From the NCBI GenBank assembly GCA_964570285.1, contig CAZMXP010000016.1:1-64000 (forward strand): a stretch of 64,000 nt of DNA, in the 5' to 3' direction. The position numbers and the translations under genes were made by a program. The stretch is from CAZMXP01 sp964570285 (GTDB taxonomy: Bacteria; Planctomycetota; PLA2). Below, piece after piece: positions 51,405 through 60,025 of this stretch. Below the pieces are notes generated by a model. That model saw nothing but the letters and a program-made list of their open reading frames with translations, ran no database searches and was not told the DNA's origin. Position 1 is the first letter of the stretch; every line of letters starts with the position of its first letter.

Positions 51405-52390
51405 AGGCGCACGATGAAGCGGCGATCCACCGCTGGCTCGACGAGGCGGCGGCGGCGATGGGGGGCGACGCGGGCCGCCGCGGCGAGGCGCTGCGGGAGC
51501 TCGAAGCGACCATCCACGAGCGCATCGCGGACCTCTCGGGAGGGCGGGAGGGCGGCGGCGAACTGCCGGAGGCGGCGGTGCGCGACGTGCTCGACGCGCT
51601 CGGCGACCCCGCGGAGATCGGCGCGGCGTTCATGCCGATGCCGGCGCTGATCGAGTCGAAGCACACGCGCCCCTTCGTGCTGCACACCTTCATCGTCTTC
51701 GCGATCCACTTCCTGCTCGTCGTCGGGGCGACGATGGCCGCCCGTCCCTTCGAGATCCCGCCGGTGCGGCTGCTGCCGCTCGCCGATCCGAAGAGCCTTC
51801 TCGAGATCCTCGCGCGGATCCTCGAGACGCTCGTGTTCGACGCGGGACTCGTGCTCTGCTCCTACGTGGCCTTCCGCAGGCTCGGCCTGCTTCTCCGCTC
51901 GCCGCGCACCGCGCTCGCGGTGCTCCCCGACCGGCGCCGCTGCCTCGAAGGCGCGGTCTTCCTCGTGCTCGTGCTCGTCGTCGTGAACTTCTTCCGCGAC
52001 ACGCTGCTCGCGCTCTACCTGCGCCACGGGGACGCGACGGCGCAGGTCCCCCTCGTCGGCCCCGGCATTCTCGACAACCTGCTGCTCTTCAACGTCTGGC
52101 TGCTTGCGGCGGTCGCACGCGACGTCGGCTATCTCTGGCGCGGGGAGCGGCGCCTCACGATCGGGCTCGACCTCTTCGCCGGGTCTCTCGGCATCTTCTG
52201 CCTCCTCCGCATGGTGGCGAGCGAGCGCCTGATCGATCTCGGCCTCGCGCAGGAGGCCATCGGCCCGACGGCGGACAACCTCGCGGCGCTGCTGAACGCC
52301 GCCTTCACCGTCCTGATGCTGCTGGGCGCCTCCGCCCTCGCGGTCCGCCTCGTCCGTCGCCTTTTCCGGCTGACGCTGCTGCGGGCCTAA
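51401..52390 (+). CDS. PadR-associated membrane protein (HAAS-type)
   Basis: 329 aa. N-terminal helical domain (AGRRGEALRELEATIHERI; AVRDVLDALGDPAEIGAAF) of the DUF1700/HAAS kind, then about six TM helices. Such proteins are thought to sense the envelope and work with the PadR repressor next door. Overlaps padR by 4 bases. Confidence 0.72.
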   Translation: MKAHDEAAIHRWLDEAAAAMGGDAGRRGEALRELEATIHERIADLSGGREGGGELPEAAVRDVLDALGDPAEIGAAFMPMPALIESKHTRPFVLHTFIVFAIHFLLVVGATMAARPFEIPPVRLLPLADPKSLLEILARILETLVFDAGLVLCSYVAFRRLGLLLRSPRTALAVLPDRRRCLEGAVFLVLVLVVVNFFRDTLLALYLRHGDATAQVPLVGPGILDNLLLFNVWLLAAVARDVGYLWRGERRLTIGLDLFAGSLGIFCLLRMVASERLIDLGLAQEAIGPTADNLAALLNAAFTVLMLLGASALAVRLVRRLFRLTLLRA

Positions 52391-52524
52391 GAGAGGTGGA
52401 GCAGGTCAAGCCCAACGCCGGACGGCAGGCCAGCGAGATCTCCGCCGACTCGGGGTGCGGCACCGAAGGCAGCGTGCGCCCTTCAGGGTGCGGCGGACCA
52501 CAGCCTTCGTCGTGAGGTTGGAAG

Positions 52525-52629
52525 AAGGAACCCAGGAATCTAGGAACCGAGGAAAGGGCGCCTTCGATCCATCCGAGACCCGGGATGCTCCCCTCTCCTC
52601 TCATGGGTTCCTCCCTTCCTGGGTTCCTT
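52525..52629. repeat. 25-bp imperfect inverted repeat
   Basis: The 542-base gap 52391-52932 has no gene. AAGGAACCCAGGAA...AGGAACC (52525-52549) is matched in reverse complement by GGTTCCTCCCTTCCTGGGTTCCTT (52606-52629). About 55 bases separate the arms. Probably a REP-like element or a remnant of a small transposon. Confidence 0.6.
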
Positions 52630-52726
52630 ATCAAATCCGATACCCTCGACCCTGATCGCTTGCACTCCATGCCCGCAGAGTCCTCGCCGCTTGCGCGGAT
52701 CCCGGCGCTTCACTGAATTCGAGCGG

Positions 52727-52826
52727 GGAGAACGAAGGCACGAGGGAGCCCCCGCGACGGGGTGCGCGCGTTACGCGCGGACTGGCCGCTTCCCTCTCTC
52801 CGTGCCTTCCTGCCTTCGTGGTTCGC
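52727..52826. repeat. second copy of the CGAAGGCACGA inverted repeat
   Basis: GAGAACGAAGGCACGAGGGA (52728-52747) and the reverse-type arm CGTGCCTTCCTGCCTTCGTG (52801-52820) flank about 50 bases. Closely related to the arms in the recA-alaS gap at 1369-1655. Confidence 0.5.
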
Positions 52827-52932
52827 CTCCCCTACATGGGGTTCCCAGACGGAGGATCCCGCGCGTTGCCGCCACGCGGCTGGGCGAAGGCCGCAGGCGA
52901 GTCCAGCCTTGGGTGCCCCGGACACGACCTCC

Positions 52933-54129
52933 TCAAGCGGGCGGCCGCGAGGGAGTGACGCGGAGCACGACCCAGCGGCGCTTGCCGACGTTGAGGATGT
53001 CGCCGTCCTTGGGGTCGACCGGCAGCAGCGGATCCGTCAGCGCGGCGCCGTTCAGCGCCGCCGAGCCCTGCTCGACGAGGCGGCGCGCCTCCGCGCCTGA
53101 GAGCCCGAAGGCGTCGCGCACGAGATGCCCCGCCGGCAGCGGGCCCGAGGCCGGCAGCTTGTGCTCCGGCATCTCCGCGGGCCTCTCGCGGTCGCGGAAG
53201 ACGCGCTCGAACTCCCCCCGCGCCCCCCTCGCCTCGGCCTCGCCCCAGTGGCGCGCCACGAGCGCCTCCGCCATCGTCCTCTTCGCCTCCCAGATGTCGC
53301 CCGAAAGCAGCGCGTCGATCTCCGCATCGGGCAGATCGGTCGCGAGGCGCAGGTACTTGCCCACCAGCGCGTCGGGCACGCGCGTCGCGAGGCCGAACAT
53401 GTCCTTCGGCGCCGTGCCGACGCCGATCGCGTTGCCGAGGCTCTTCGACATCTTCGCGGAGCCGTCCACGCCCTCGAGCAGCGGGTTGATCACGCAGACC
53501 TGCGGCGCCATGCCGGCGTTCTTCTGCAGCGTGCGGCCGACATTGAGGTTAAAGGTCTGGTCGCTGCCGCCGAGTTCGACATCCGCGCGGACGACGACGG
53601 AGTCGTGCCCCTGCAGGAGGCAGTAGAGGAACTCGTGGAGGTGGATCGGCGTGCCCTCGGCGTAGCGCTTCGCGAAGCTCTCGCGCTCGAGCATCTGCGC
53701 GACGGTGAGCTGTCCGGTGAGGCGGAGCACCTCCCCCGTCGTCAGCGTGCCGAGCCACTCGCTGTTGCGCCGCACCTCGGCGCGCGGGAGGTCGAGCAGC
53801 GTGCCGATCTGGGCGAGCCAGGTCTCGCCGTTGCGCTCGACCTCCTCGGGCGTGAGCACCGGGCGCGTCTTGTCGCGGCCCGAGGGGTCCCCCACCCGCG
53901 TCGTGAAGTCGCCGAGGATCAGCACCGCCGTGTGGCCCAGCCGCTGGAAACGGCCCAGGATCCGCAGCGGGATCTCGTTGCCGATGGTCACCTGCGTGGA
54001 GGTGAGGTCGATGCCGAACTTCACGCGCAGGGGCCGGCGGGCGGCGAGGAGCGTCTCGAGGTCGCCGTCGGACGGGAAGACCGTCTCGACCGTCCGCGCC
54101 AGTGGTCCGAAGCTCTCGCGCCAGTTCAC
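52933..54129 (-). CDS. tyrS: tyrosyl-tRNA synthetase, degenerate HIGH motif
   Basis: Class I synthetase charging tRNA-Tyr. 398 aa: Rossmann core (VKFGIDLTSTQV; GDFTTRVGDPSG), KMSKS motif intact in DGSAKMSKSLGN, and a C-terminal S4 RNA-binding domain. The HIGH-equivalent at residues 48-51 reads TIGN instead of HxGH, so both His are gone. GTG start 7 bases after TAGGAT. No second tyrS in the window. Confidence 0.92.
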   Translation of the reverse strand: MNWRESFGPLARTVETVFPSDGDLETLLAARRPLRVKFGIDLTSTQVTIGNEIPLRILGRFQRLGHTAVLILGDFTTRVGDPSGRDKTRPVLTPEEVERNGETWLAQIGTLLDLPRAEVRRNSEWLGTLTTGEVLRLTGQLTVAQMLERESFAKRYAEGTPIHLHEFLYCLLQGHDSVVVRADVELGGSDQTFNLNVGRTLQKNAGMAPQVCVINPLLEGVDGSAKMSKSLGNAIGVGTAPKDMFGLATRVPDALVGKYLRLATDLPDAEIDALLSGDIWEAKRTMAEALVARHWGEAEARGARGEFERVFRDRERPAEMPEHKLPASGPLPAGHLVRDAFGLSGAEARRLVEQGSAALNGAALTDPLLPVDPKDGDILNVGKRRWVVLRVTPSRPPA

Positions 54130-54136
54130 CCGAGCG

Positions 54137-54142
54137 ATCCTA
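54137..54142 (-). promoter_or_regulatory. -10-like TAGGAT before tyrS
   Basis: TAGGAT on the - strand ends 7 bases before the GTG of tyrS. Its TAG is also the stop codon of the upstream lipoprotein gene. Confidence 0.5.
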
Positions 54143-55207
54143 ACGCAATTCCTTGTCGAACACCGGCCGGTCGGGATGGCGGGGGGGTGCGGGGGCCGCG
54201 AAGTAGCTCTCGCGCACGCGCGGCCACCACGCGCGCCACGCCGGGGCGCTGCGCCCGAGGTCCGCGCCGGTGAGGTGCTCCATCGCCGTGAAGAGGACGA
54301 GATCCATCGGCCGGCTCCCCTCGAGCGCGGCGACGAGCCCGTCCATCGCGGCGGTCCGCTGGTGCCAGTCGAGCAGGGCGCACGCCGTCAGCAGGTGCAC
54401 CGGGGCGTTCTTCGCGATCGCCTGGCCGAGGCGCGCGAGGGGGTCGTCGGCGAGGTGCTCCCAGTTCGGGCGGAAGGCACGGACCTCGCACTCGCCGAGC
54501 GCGATCCCCTCCCAGCGCGGGAAGGGGCCGGCCTCGAGGCGGGAGGGCCTCAGGCGTCCCGAGATCGTGAAGGCGCGAAAACCGTCGAGGGGGCGCTCGT
54601 TGCCCGCGAGGCCGAGCACGAGCGTCATCTCGGACGTGCCGTGGCGCGGGATCAGGATGTCGTGGTCCGCGTGCAGGAGAACGCGGTTCCGCACGAGCGT
54701 CACGCTGCCCCGGATGTCGTACTCCCGCGCGAGCACGTCGAACTCGAAGAGCGTGCCGCTCGTCCCGCGCAGCGCCGCGGGGATGCGGATCTCCCGCTCG
54801 CCGTCGTTGCGCAGCCGCACGACCACCGACAGGGGGCGACCGAAATCGACATGGGGCGCGGGCGCGGCGAGCGTGCCCGAGACGGTCTTCAGCAGCAGCA
54901 CGCGCTCGAGCAGCCTCCGGCCCGCCTCCGCGAGCCGCGCCTCGTGCTCGGCGCCGGGGCGCGCGGCGGAGGCCGCGGCGAGCCGGGACTGCGCCTCCTC
55001 GAGCTTGCCCTCGGAGATGAGCGCGTCGATCGACGCGATCTCGTCGTCGAACCAGGCGTCCGGCTTTGTCGGGGCCGAGGCGTAGCGCGGTCCCCCGGGC
55101 GCCCTCGAGAGGTCCACGCGGTCCGCCGCGGGCGCCGCGGGGCCCCCCTTGCACGCCCCGGCCACGAGCAGCGCGGCGAGCAGGGTGGCGATCCAGGGGA
55201 GGCCCAT
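54140..55207 (-). CDS. lipoprotein of unknown function, 355 aa
   Basis: GGGGAGG precedes ATG 55207. Signal with lipobox (LLAALLVAGAC), Cys near residue 19. The middle has a beta-rich domain (LSVVVRLRNDGEREIRIP; FEFDVLAREYDIRGSVTLV), the C-terminus is helical with Trp-rich WRAWWPRV. Envelope protein of unknown function between rpsA and tyrS. Confidence 0.65.
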   Translation of the reverse strand: MGLPWIATLLAALLVAGACKGGPAAPAADRVDLSRAPGGPRYASAPTKPDAWFDDEIASIDALISEGKLEEAQSRLAAASAARPGAEHEARLAEAGRRLLERVLLLKTVSGTLAAPAPHVDFGRPLSVVVRLRNDGEREIRIPAALRGTSGTLFEFDVLAREYDIRGSVTLVRNRVLLHADHDILIPRHGTSEMTLVLGLAGNERPLDGFRAFTISGRLRPSRLEAGPFPRWEGIALGECEVRAFRPNWEHLADDPLARLGQAIAKNAPVHLLTACALLDWHQRTAAMDGLVAALEGSRPMDLVLFTAMEHLTGADLGRSAPAWRAWWPRVRESYFAAPAPPRHPDRPVFDKELR

Positions 55208-55244
55208 CGGGCCTCCCCTGTATCGGGGGTGGTTCACGGGAGCG

Positions 55245-57017
55245 TCACGCCTCCGGGGCGTCGTCGGGGGGGGCCTCGGGGGGTGCTCCGGCTTCCGGCG
55301 CCGCCGGGGCCGCCTTCGGCGCGGCCGTCTTCGCCGCGCCGCCGCCCTTGCGGATGATCTTGGGGCCGCTGCCGTCGTCGGCGGCGAGCATCGAGAGGCC
55401 GATCTTGCGCTCGTCGGCGTCCACCTTCAGCACGCTCACCTCCACCTGGTCGCCGAGCTGGACGATCTCCTCGGGGCTGTGCACCTTGCGGGTCGTGAGC
55501 TCGCTCACGTGGAGCAGGCCCTCGAGATTCTCCTCGAGTTCGACGAAGACGCCGAAGTTCGTGATCTTCGTCACGGTCCCGACGACGACGTCGCCGACCT
55601 TGTAGCGCTCGGCGATCTCGGTCCGCCAGGGGTCGTCGGTGAGCTGCTTGAGGCCGAGCGAGACGCGCTTCTTCTCGCGGTCGACGTTGAGGACGATCGA
55701 CTTGACCATGTCGCCCTCCTTCAGCATCTCGCTCGGGTGGGTGACCTTGCGCGTCCAGCTCATGTCGGAGACGTGGAGCAGGCCGTCGATGCCCTCCTCC
55801 AGCTCGACGAAGGCGCCGTAGTTGGTCAGGTTGCGCACCTTGCCCTCGACGGTCGTGCCGGGGGGGTACTTCTCCTCGACGAGGTCCCACGGGTTGACCT
55901 CGGCCTGCTTCATGCCGAGCCCGATCTCCTGCTTCTCCTTGTCGATCTCGAGGATGACCACCTCGACCTCGTCGCTCACCTTGACGACCTCGGAGGGGTG
56001 GTTGACGCGCCGCGTCCAGCTCATCTCGGAGACGTGGACGAGCCCTTCGAGGCCGTTCTCGAGCTGCACGAACGCGCCGTAGCTCATCACGTTGACGACC
56101 CGGCCCTTGACCTTCGAGCCGACCGGGTAGCGCAGCTCGACCTCCTCCCACGGCGAGGGCATGCGCTGCTTGAGCCCGAGCGCGATGCGCTCCTTCTCGC
56201 GGTCCACGCGCAGAACCATGACCTCCACCGCCTGGTCGATCGAGACGACCTCGCTCGGGTGGTTGATGCGGGTCCAGCTCATGTCGGTGATGTGCAGCAG
56301 GCCGTCGATGCCGCCGAGGTCGACGAAGGCGCCGAAGTCCGCGATGTTCTTGACGACGCCGCGCCGCACCTCGCCCTCCTGGATGGAGGTGAGGAGCTGC
56401 TTCTTCGCGGCCTCGCGCTGCTCCTCGACGAGCTTGCGCCGGGAGACGACGATGTTCATGCGCTGCTCGTCGATCTTGATGATGCGCGCCTCGATCTCGC
56501 GGCCGATGAACTCGCTGATGTCGGCCGTGCGGCGCAGCGAGACCTGGCTCGCCGGCAGGAAGACGGGCACGCCGACGTCCAGCAGCAGCCCCCCCTTGAT
56601 CTTCCGGGTGACCATGCCGCGGACGACGTCGCCCTCCTTGTGCGTCTTCAGGATCTCGTTCCAGGCGCGGATGCGGTCCGCCTTGCGCTTGCTCAGGCGG
56701 ATCATGCCGGTCGCCGCGTCGATCTCGTCGAGCAGCACCTCGATGGTGTCGCCGATGTCCACGTCGGCGTTCTCGCCGAACTCCGCGAGCGGGATCACGC
56801 CCTCGGACTTGTAGCCGATGTCGACGATCACCTCCTGGTTGATGACGTTGAGCACCTTGCCGGTGAGGATCGTCTCCGCCGCGAACTCGCGCACGGAGGC
56901 CTCGTACTGCTTCTCCATCGCCCCGGTCTCGAGTTCGGCGAACGCCTCCTGCACCTTCGCGTCGAGTTCGTCCTCGGGGAGGTCGTACTTGCGTACGACG
57001 TCAATGCCTCTTGCCAT
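55245..57017 (-). CDS. rpsA: ribosomal protein S1
   Basis: 590 aa with six S1 RNA-binding domains; domains 3-6 have near-identical GAFVDLGGIDGLLHITDMSW, GLEGLVHVSEMSW and similar motifs. C-terminal tail is Ala/Pro/acidic low complexity. S1 helps mRNA bind the 30S subunit. ATG 57017 overlaps the cmk end, and rpsA after cmk is a classic pairing. Leaderless-type mRNAs in the window would depend less on S1. Confidence 0.95.
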   Translation of the reverse strand: MARGIDVVRKYDLPEDELDAKVQEAFAELETGAMEKQYEASVREFAAETILTGKVLNVINQEVIVDIGYKSEGVIPLAEFGENADVDIGDTIEVLLDEIDAATGMIRLSKRKADRIRAWNEILKTHKEGDVVRGMVTRKIKGGLLLDVGVPVFLPASQVSLRRTADISEFIGREIEARIIKIDEQRMNIVVSRRKLVEEQREAAKKQLLTSIQEGEVRRGVVKNIADFGAFVDLGGIDGLLHITDMSWTRINHPSEVVSIDQAVEVMVLRVDREKERIALGLKQRMPSPWEEVELRYPVGSKVKGRVVNVMSYGAFVQLENGLEGLVHVSEMSWTRRVNHPSEVVKVSDEVEVVILEIDKEKQEIGLGMKQAEVNPWDLVEEKYPPGTTVEGKVRNLTNYGAFVELEEGIDGLLHVSDMSWTRKVTHPSEMLKEGDMVKSIVLNVDREKKRVSLGLKQLTDDPWRTEIAERYKVGDVVVGTVTKITNFGVFVELEENLEGLLHVSELTTRKVHSPEEIVQLGDQVEVSVLKVDADERKIGLSMLAADDGSGPKIIRKGGGAAKTAAPKAAPAAPEAGAPPEAPPDDAPEA

Positions 57018-57717
57018 GGGAATCCTTCCTGTCGTGCGGGGGCCGTTCCGCACCGCCCCGGCTGTCCGGGGCCGCCGCCCTTTCCATCGCCTCCCGCGCG
57101 AGGGCGGTGATCCGGTTCACCACCTGCTCCACGGAGAGGTCGGTCGTGTCGATGCGCACCGCGTCGTCGGGACAGCGCAGCGGCGAATCCTGCCGCGTGC
57201 TGTCGAGGTCGTCGCGCCTCGCGATCTTCTCCCGGTACTCCTGCGCGGAGAACTGGGGGAACTGGCGGTGGCGCCGCTCGGCGCGCTCGTCGAGGGTCGC
57301 GTCGAGGTAGACCTTGAGGCCCGCGTCGGGGAAGACGACGGAGCCGATGTCGCGCCCCTCCGCGACGAGGAGCCCGTCGAGGCGGCGCTGCTTGGCCTGG
57401 ACGACGCGCCGGACCGCCGGCACCGCGGAGACGCGGCTCACCTCGGCGGTCACTTCCGCGCCGCGCAGGTCGCCCGTCACGTCCATGCCGTGCACGAGGT
57501 AGCGCTCCCCGTCGAGCACGAGCCCCTCGGCCGCGAGCGCCATCTCCTCCCCGGACCCCTCCAGCATCCCCTTCCGCCGGAGATAGGCGGTCACGGCGCG
57601 GTACATCGCCCCGGTGTCGAGGTAGCGGAAGCCGACGAGGCGGTCGGCGACCGCGCGGGCGACCGTGCTCTTGCCGGCTCCCGCCGGACCGTCGATGGCG
57701 ATCACGAAACGATGCAC
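57001..57717 (-). CDS. cmk: cytidylate kinase
   Basis: Phosphorylates CMP and dCMP. 238 aa with P-loop IDGPAGAGKSTVARA, YLDTGAMYRA, EGRDIGSVVFPDA and RRDDLDSTRQDSPL. GTG 57717 is chosen because the family N-terminus (HRFVIAIDGPAG) begins there; other GTGs lie near. Overlaps rpsA by 17 bases. Confidence 0.94.
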   Translation of the reverse strand: MHRFVIAIDGPAGAGKSTVARAVADRLVGFRYLDTGAMYRAVTAYLRRKGMLEGSGEEMALAAEGLVLDGERYLVHGMDVTGDLRGAEVTAEVSRVSAVPAVRRVVQAKQRRLDGLLVAEGRDIGSVVFPDAGLKVYLDATLDERAERRHRQFPQFSAQEYREKIARRDDLDSTRQDSPLRCPDDAVRIDTTDLSVEQVVNRITALAREAMERAAAPDSRGGAERPPHDRKDSHGKRH

Positions 57718-57764
57718 TCTGGTTCGGGCCAAACCCGCAATTCTCCCCCGCGGAGGCGCCCCGA

Positions 57765-58493
57765 TCAAGCGAACGCGCGCAGGTAGAGCCCGGATTCGCG
57801 GGAGACGAGGTAGATCCCCTGCCGGTACCAGTCCCCGAGCGTGATGAACTCCGCCTGGCGGCGGTCGGGGAGCTGCACGGCGTAGCGCGCCCCGCGGTGG
57901 ACGTGGCCGCAGACGACGGCGTCGTGCCCCTTCAGCAGCAGCGCCCGCACCCGGCCGAAATCGACCGCCTTCTCGCGGCGGGACTTCCTCGCGACGATCC
58001 TCTCGGAGAGGCGCCGGTACCCCCGGCTGAGGAAGACCGCGATCTTCAGCGGCATCGACGCGAAGGCGTAGCGCACCGGCACGGACCGCCCGATGCGCCG
58101 CACCCGCCGGTAGGCGCGGTCCCCGGTGCAGAGCAGGTCGCCGTGCGTCAGCACCAGCTTGCGGCCGTGGGAGACCACCTCGAGCACCTCGGGCAGGTGG
58201 CGCGGCGGCGGGCCGCCGTTGACCCGCGCGTCGAAGTTGAAGTCGCGGTTGCCCGCGATGTAGTGCACCTCGATGCCCTCGTGGGTGATCTCGCGCAGCT
58301 TCTGCAGCAGCGGCATCACGTAGGGCAGCTGCGTCTGCTTCGGGCCGACCCAGAGGTCGAAGATGTCGCCGAGCAGGAAGAGGCGGCGGCCGTCCTCGCG
58401 CACGCGGTCGAGGAACCGGAGGAAGCGCGCGGCCACCTCCGGCCGCTCGGCCGAGAGGTGCACGTCGCTCGCGAAGTAGTCGTTGCCCCTCAC
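57765..58493 (-). CDS. lpxH: UDP-2,3-diacylglucosamine hydrolase-like phosphoesterase
   Basis: 242-aa calcineurin-like phosphoesterase: FASDVHLS, LLGDIFDLW, IAGNRDFNF, LTHGDLLC and CGHVHRG. The DIFDLWVG motif and length fit LpxH of lipid A biosynthesis, which would imply an outer membrane with lipid A. GTG start overlaps the NtrC-like gene stop (GTGA). Confidence 0.8.
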   Translation of the reverse strand: MRGNDYFASDVHLSAERPEVAARFLRFLDRVREDGRRLFLLGDIFDLWVGPKQTQLPYVMPLLQKLREITHEGIEVHYIAGNRDFNFDARVNGGPPPRHLPEVLEVVSHGRKLVLTHGDLLCTGDRAYRRVRRIGRSVPVRYAFASMPLKIAVFLSRGYRRLSERIVARKSRREKAVDFGRVRALLLKGHDAVVCGHVHRGARYAVQLPDRRQAEFITLGDWYRQGIYLVSRESGLYLRAFA

Positions 58494-59854
58494 GCCTGCG
58501 TGTCCTGGATGTCGAGTTCCCGCATCTTCTCCCAGAGGTTCTTCCGGGAGATGCCGAGGATGCTCGCCGTGTTCGCGCGGTGGCCCCCGGTGTGGCGGAG
58601 CACGCGGCGGATGTGGCGCATCTCCGCCTCGCGCACGACGTCGCGCAGGCTCCGCTCCACGGGCCCCCCGTCGTCGGGCGCCTCCTCGCGCCGCGACCTC
58701 GGCCCCGCCGGCAGCAGGTGCTCCACCTTCAGCTCGTCGCCCTCCCCCGCCATCGCGATCGCGCGCCGCACGGCGTTCTCGAGCTCGCGCACGTTGCCGG
58801 GCCAGTCGTGGCGGAGCATCGATTCGCGCGTCGCCTCGGACAGCCGGTAGCGCCGCGTCTTGCCGTAGACGCGCGCGAAGTGGTCGAGCAGGATCGGCAC
58901 GTCCCCGCGGCGCTCCCGGAGCGCCGGCAGCGGGATCGGGATCACGTTGATGCGGTGGAAGAGGTCCTCGCGGAACTCGCCGTCCTCGACCGCGGTGCGC
59001 AGGTCGATCTTCGTCGCCGCGACCACGCGCACGTCGAGGGGGAGCGTCTTCACGCCGCCGAGCCGCTCCAGCGTCCGCTCCTGCAGGACCCGCAGCAGCT
59101 TCACCTGCGTCTCCACCGGGACGTCGTCGATGTCGTCGAGGAAGAGCACGCCGCCGTTCGCGCGCTCGAAGCGGCCCTGCTTCATCGTGCGCGCGTCGGT
59201 GAAGGCGCCCTTCTCGTGGCCGAAGATCTCGTCCTCGAGCAGCGTCTGCGGGAAGCCGGAGCACGAGAGCACGACGAACGGCCCCTCCCGGCGGGGGCTC
59301 AGCTCGTGGACCATCTTCGCGACGAGTTCCTTGCCGGTGCCCGTCTCGCCCTGGATCAGCACGTCCTCGTCGCTCTCGGCGATGGTCCGCACGAGCGCGA
59401 GCACCTTCCGGATCGCCTCGCTCTCCCCGACGATCGTCGCCTGCGCCTTCTCGGCGCCGACCTGCGAGCGGAGCGTGGTGTTCTCGTTCTTGAGCCTCCG
59501 GAACTCCCCCAGCGTCGCGACGCGCCGCAGGATCTCCTCGTTCAGGAAGGGCTTGAGCACGTAGTCGTAGGCCCCGTGCCGGATCGCCTCGACCGCCGTC
59601 TCGATCGTGCCGTGGCCGGTGATCACGATGACCTCGAGGCCCGAGTCGATCGCCTTGCCCGCCTTGAGCAGGCTGATGCCGTCCATGCCGGGCATCCGGA
59701 TGTCGGTGATCAGCAGGTCGAAGCGCTCCTGGCGCAGCGCCTCCTCCGCCCGCTTGCCGTCATCGACGACCCGGACGCGGTGGCCCGCCTCCCCAAGCTC
59801 GTCGCTCAGCGTCACGGCGATCGTGCGCTCGTCGTCGGCGAGCAGGATGTGCAT
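58490..59854 (-). CDS. NtrC-type sigma-54 response regulator with GAFTDA loop
   Basis: 454 aa: receiver (phospho Asp51), AAA+ domain with GETGTGKE (169-176), the sigma-54 contact loop reading GAFTDA (216-221) in place of GAFTGA, and a Fis-type helix-turn-helix (HRANTASILGISRKNLWEK). TACTCT (59862-59867, - strand) lies 7 bases before the ATG. It lies head-to-head with the kinase/regulator pair that begins at 60026. Confidence 0.9.
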   Translation of the reverse strand: MHILLADDERTIAVTLSDELGEAGHRVRVVDDGKRAEEALRQERFDLLITDIRMPGMDGISLLKAGKAIDSGLEVIVITGHGTIETAVEAIRHGAYDYVLKPFLNEEILRRVATLGEFRRLKNENTTLRSQVGAEKAQATIVGESEAIRKVLALVRTIAESDEDVLIQGETGTGKELVAKMVHELSPRREGPFVVLSCSGFPQTLLEDEIFGHEKGAFTDARTMKQGRFERANGGVLFLDDIDDVPVETQVKLLRVLQERTLERLGGVKTLPLDVRVVAATKIDLRTAVEDGEFREDLFHRINVIPIPLPALRERRGDVPILLDHFARVYGKTRRYRLSEATRESMLRHDWPGNVRELENAVRRAIAMAGEGDELKVEHLLPAGPRSRREEAPDDGGPVERSLRDVVREAEMRHIRRVLRHTGGHRANTASILGISRKNLWEKMRELDIQDTQA

Positions 59855-60025
59855 CGCCCCAAGAGTAGCGTTTTCGCCGCCGGCTTAGAAGCGCCGCGCC
59901 GCCCGGACGCCCGAAAACCGGCCCCCGGGCCCCCGGACCCCCACCCCATCCCCCCCCTCCGGGGTTCAGAAGCCACGGCCTAAGGTCGATAGGTCTACGG
60001 CCCCGCCGGGGGCGTACGGACACAC

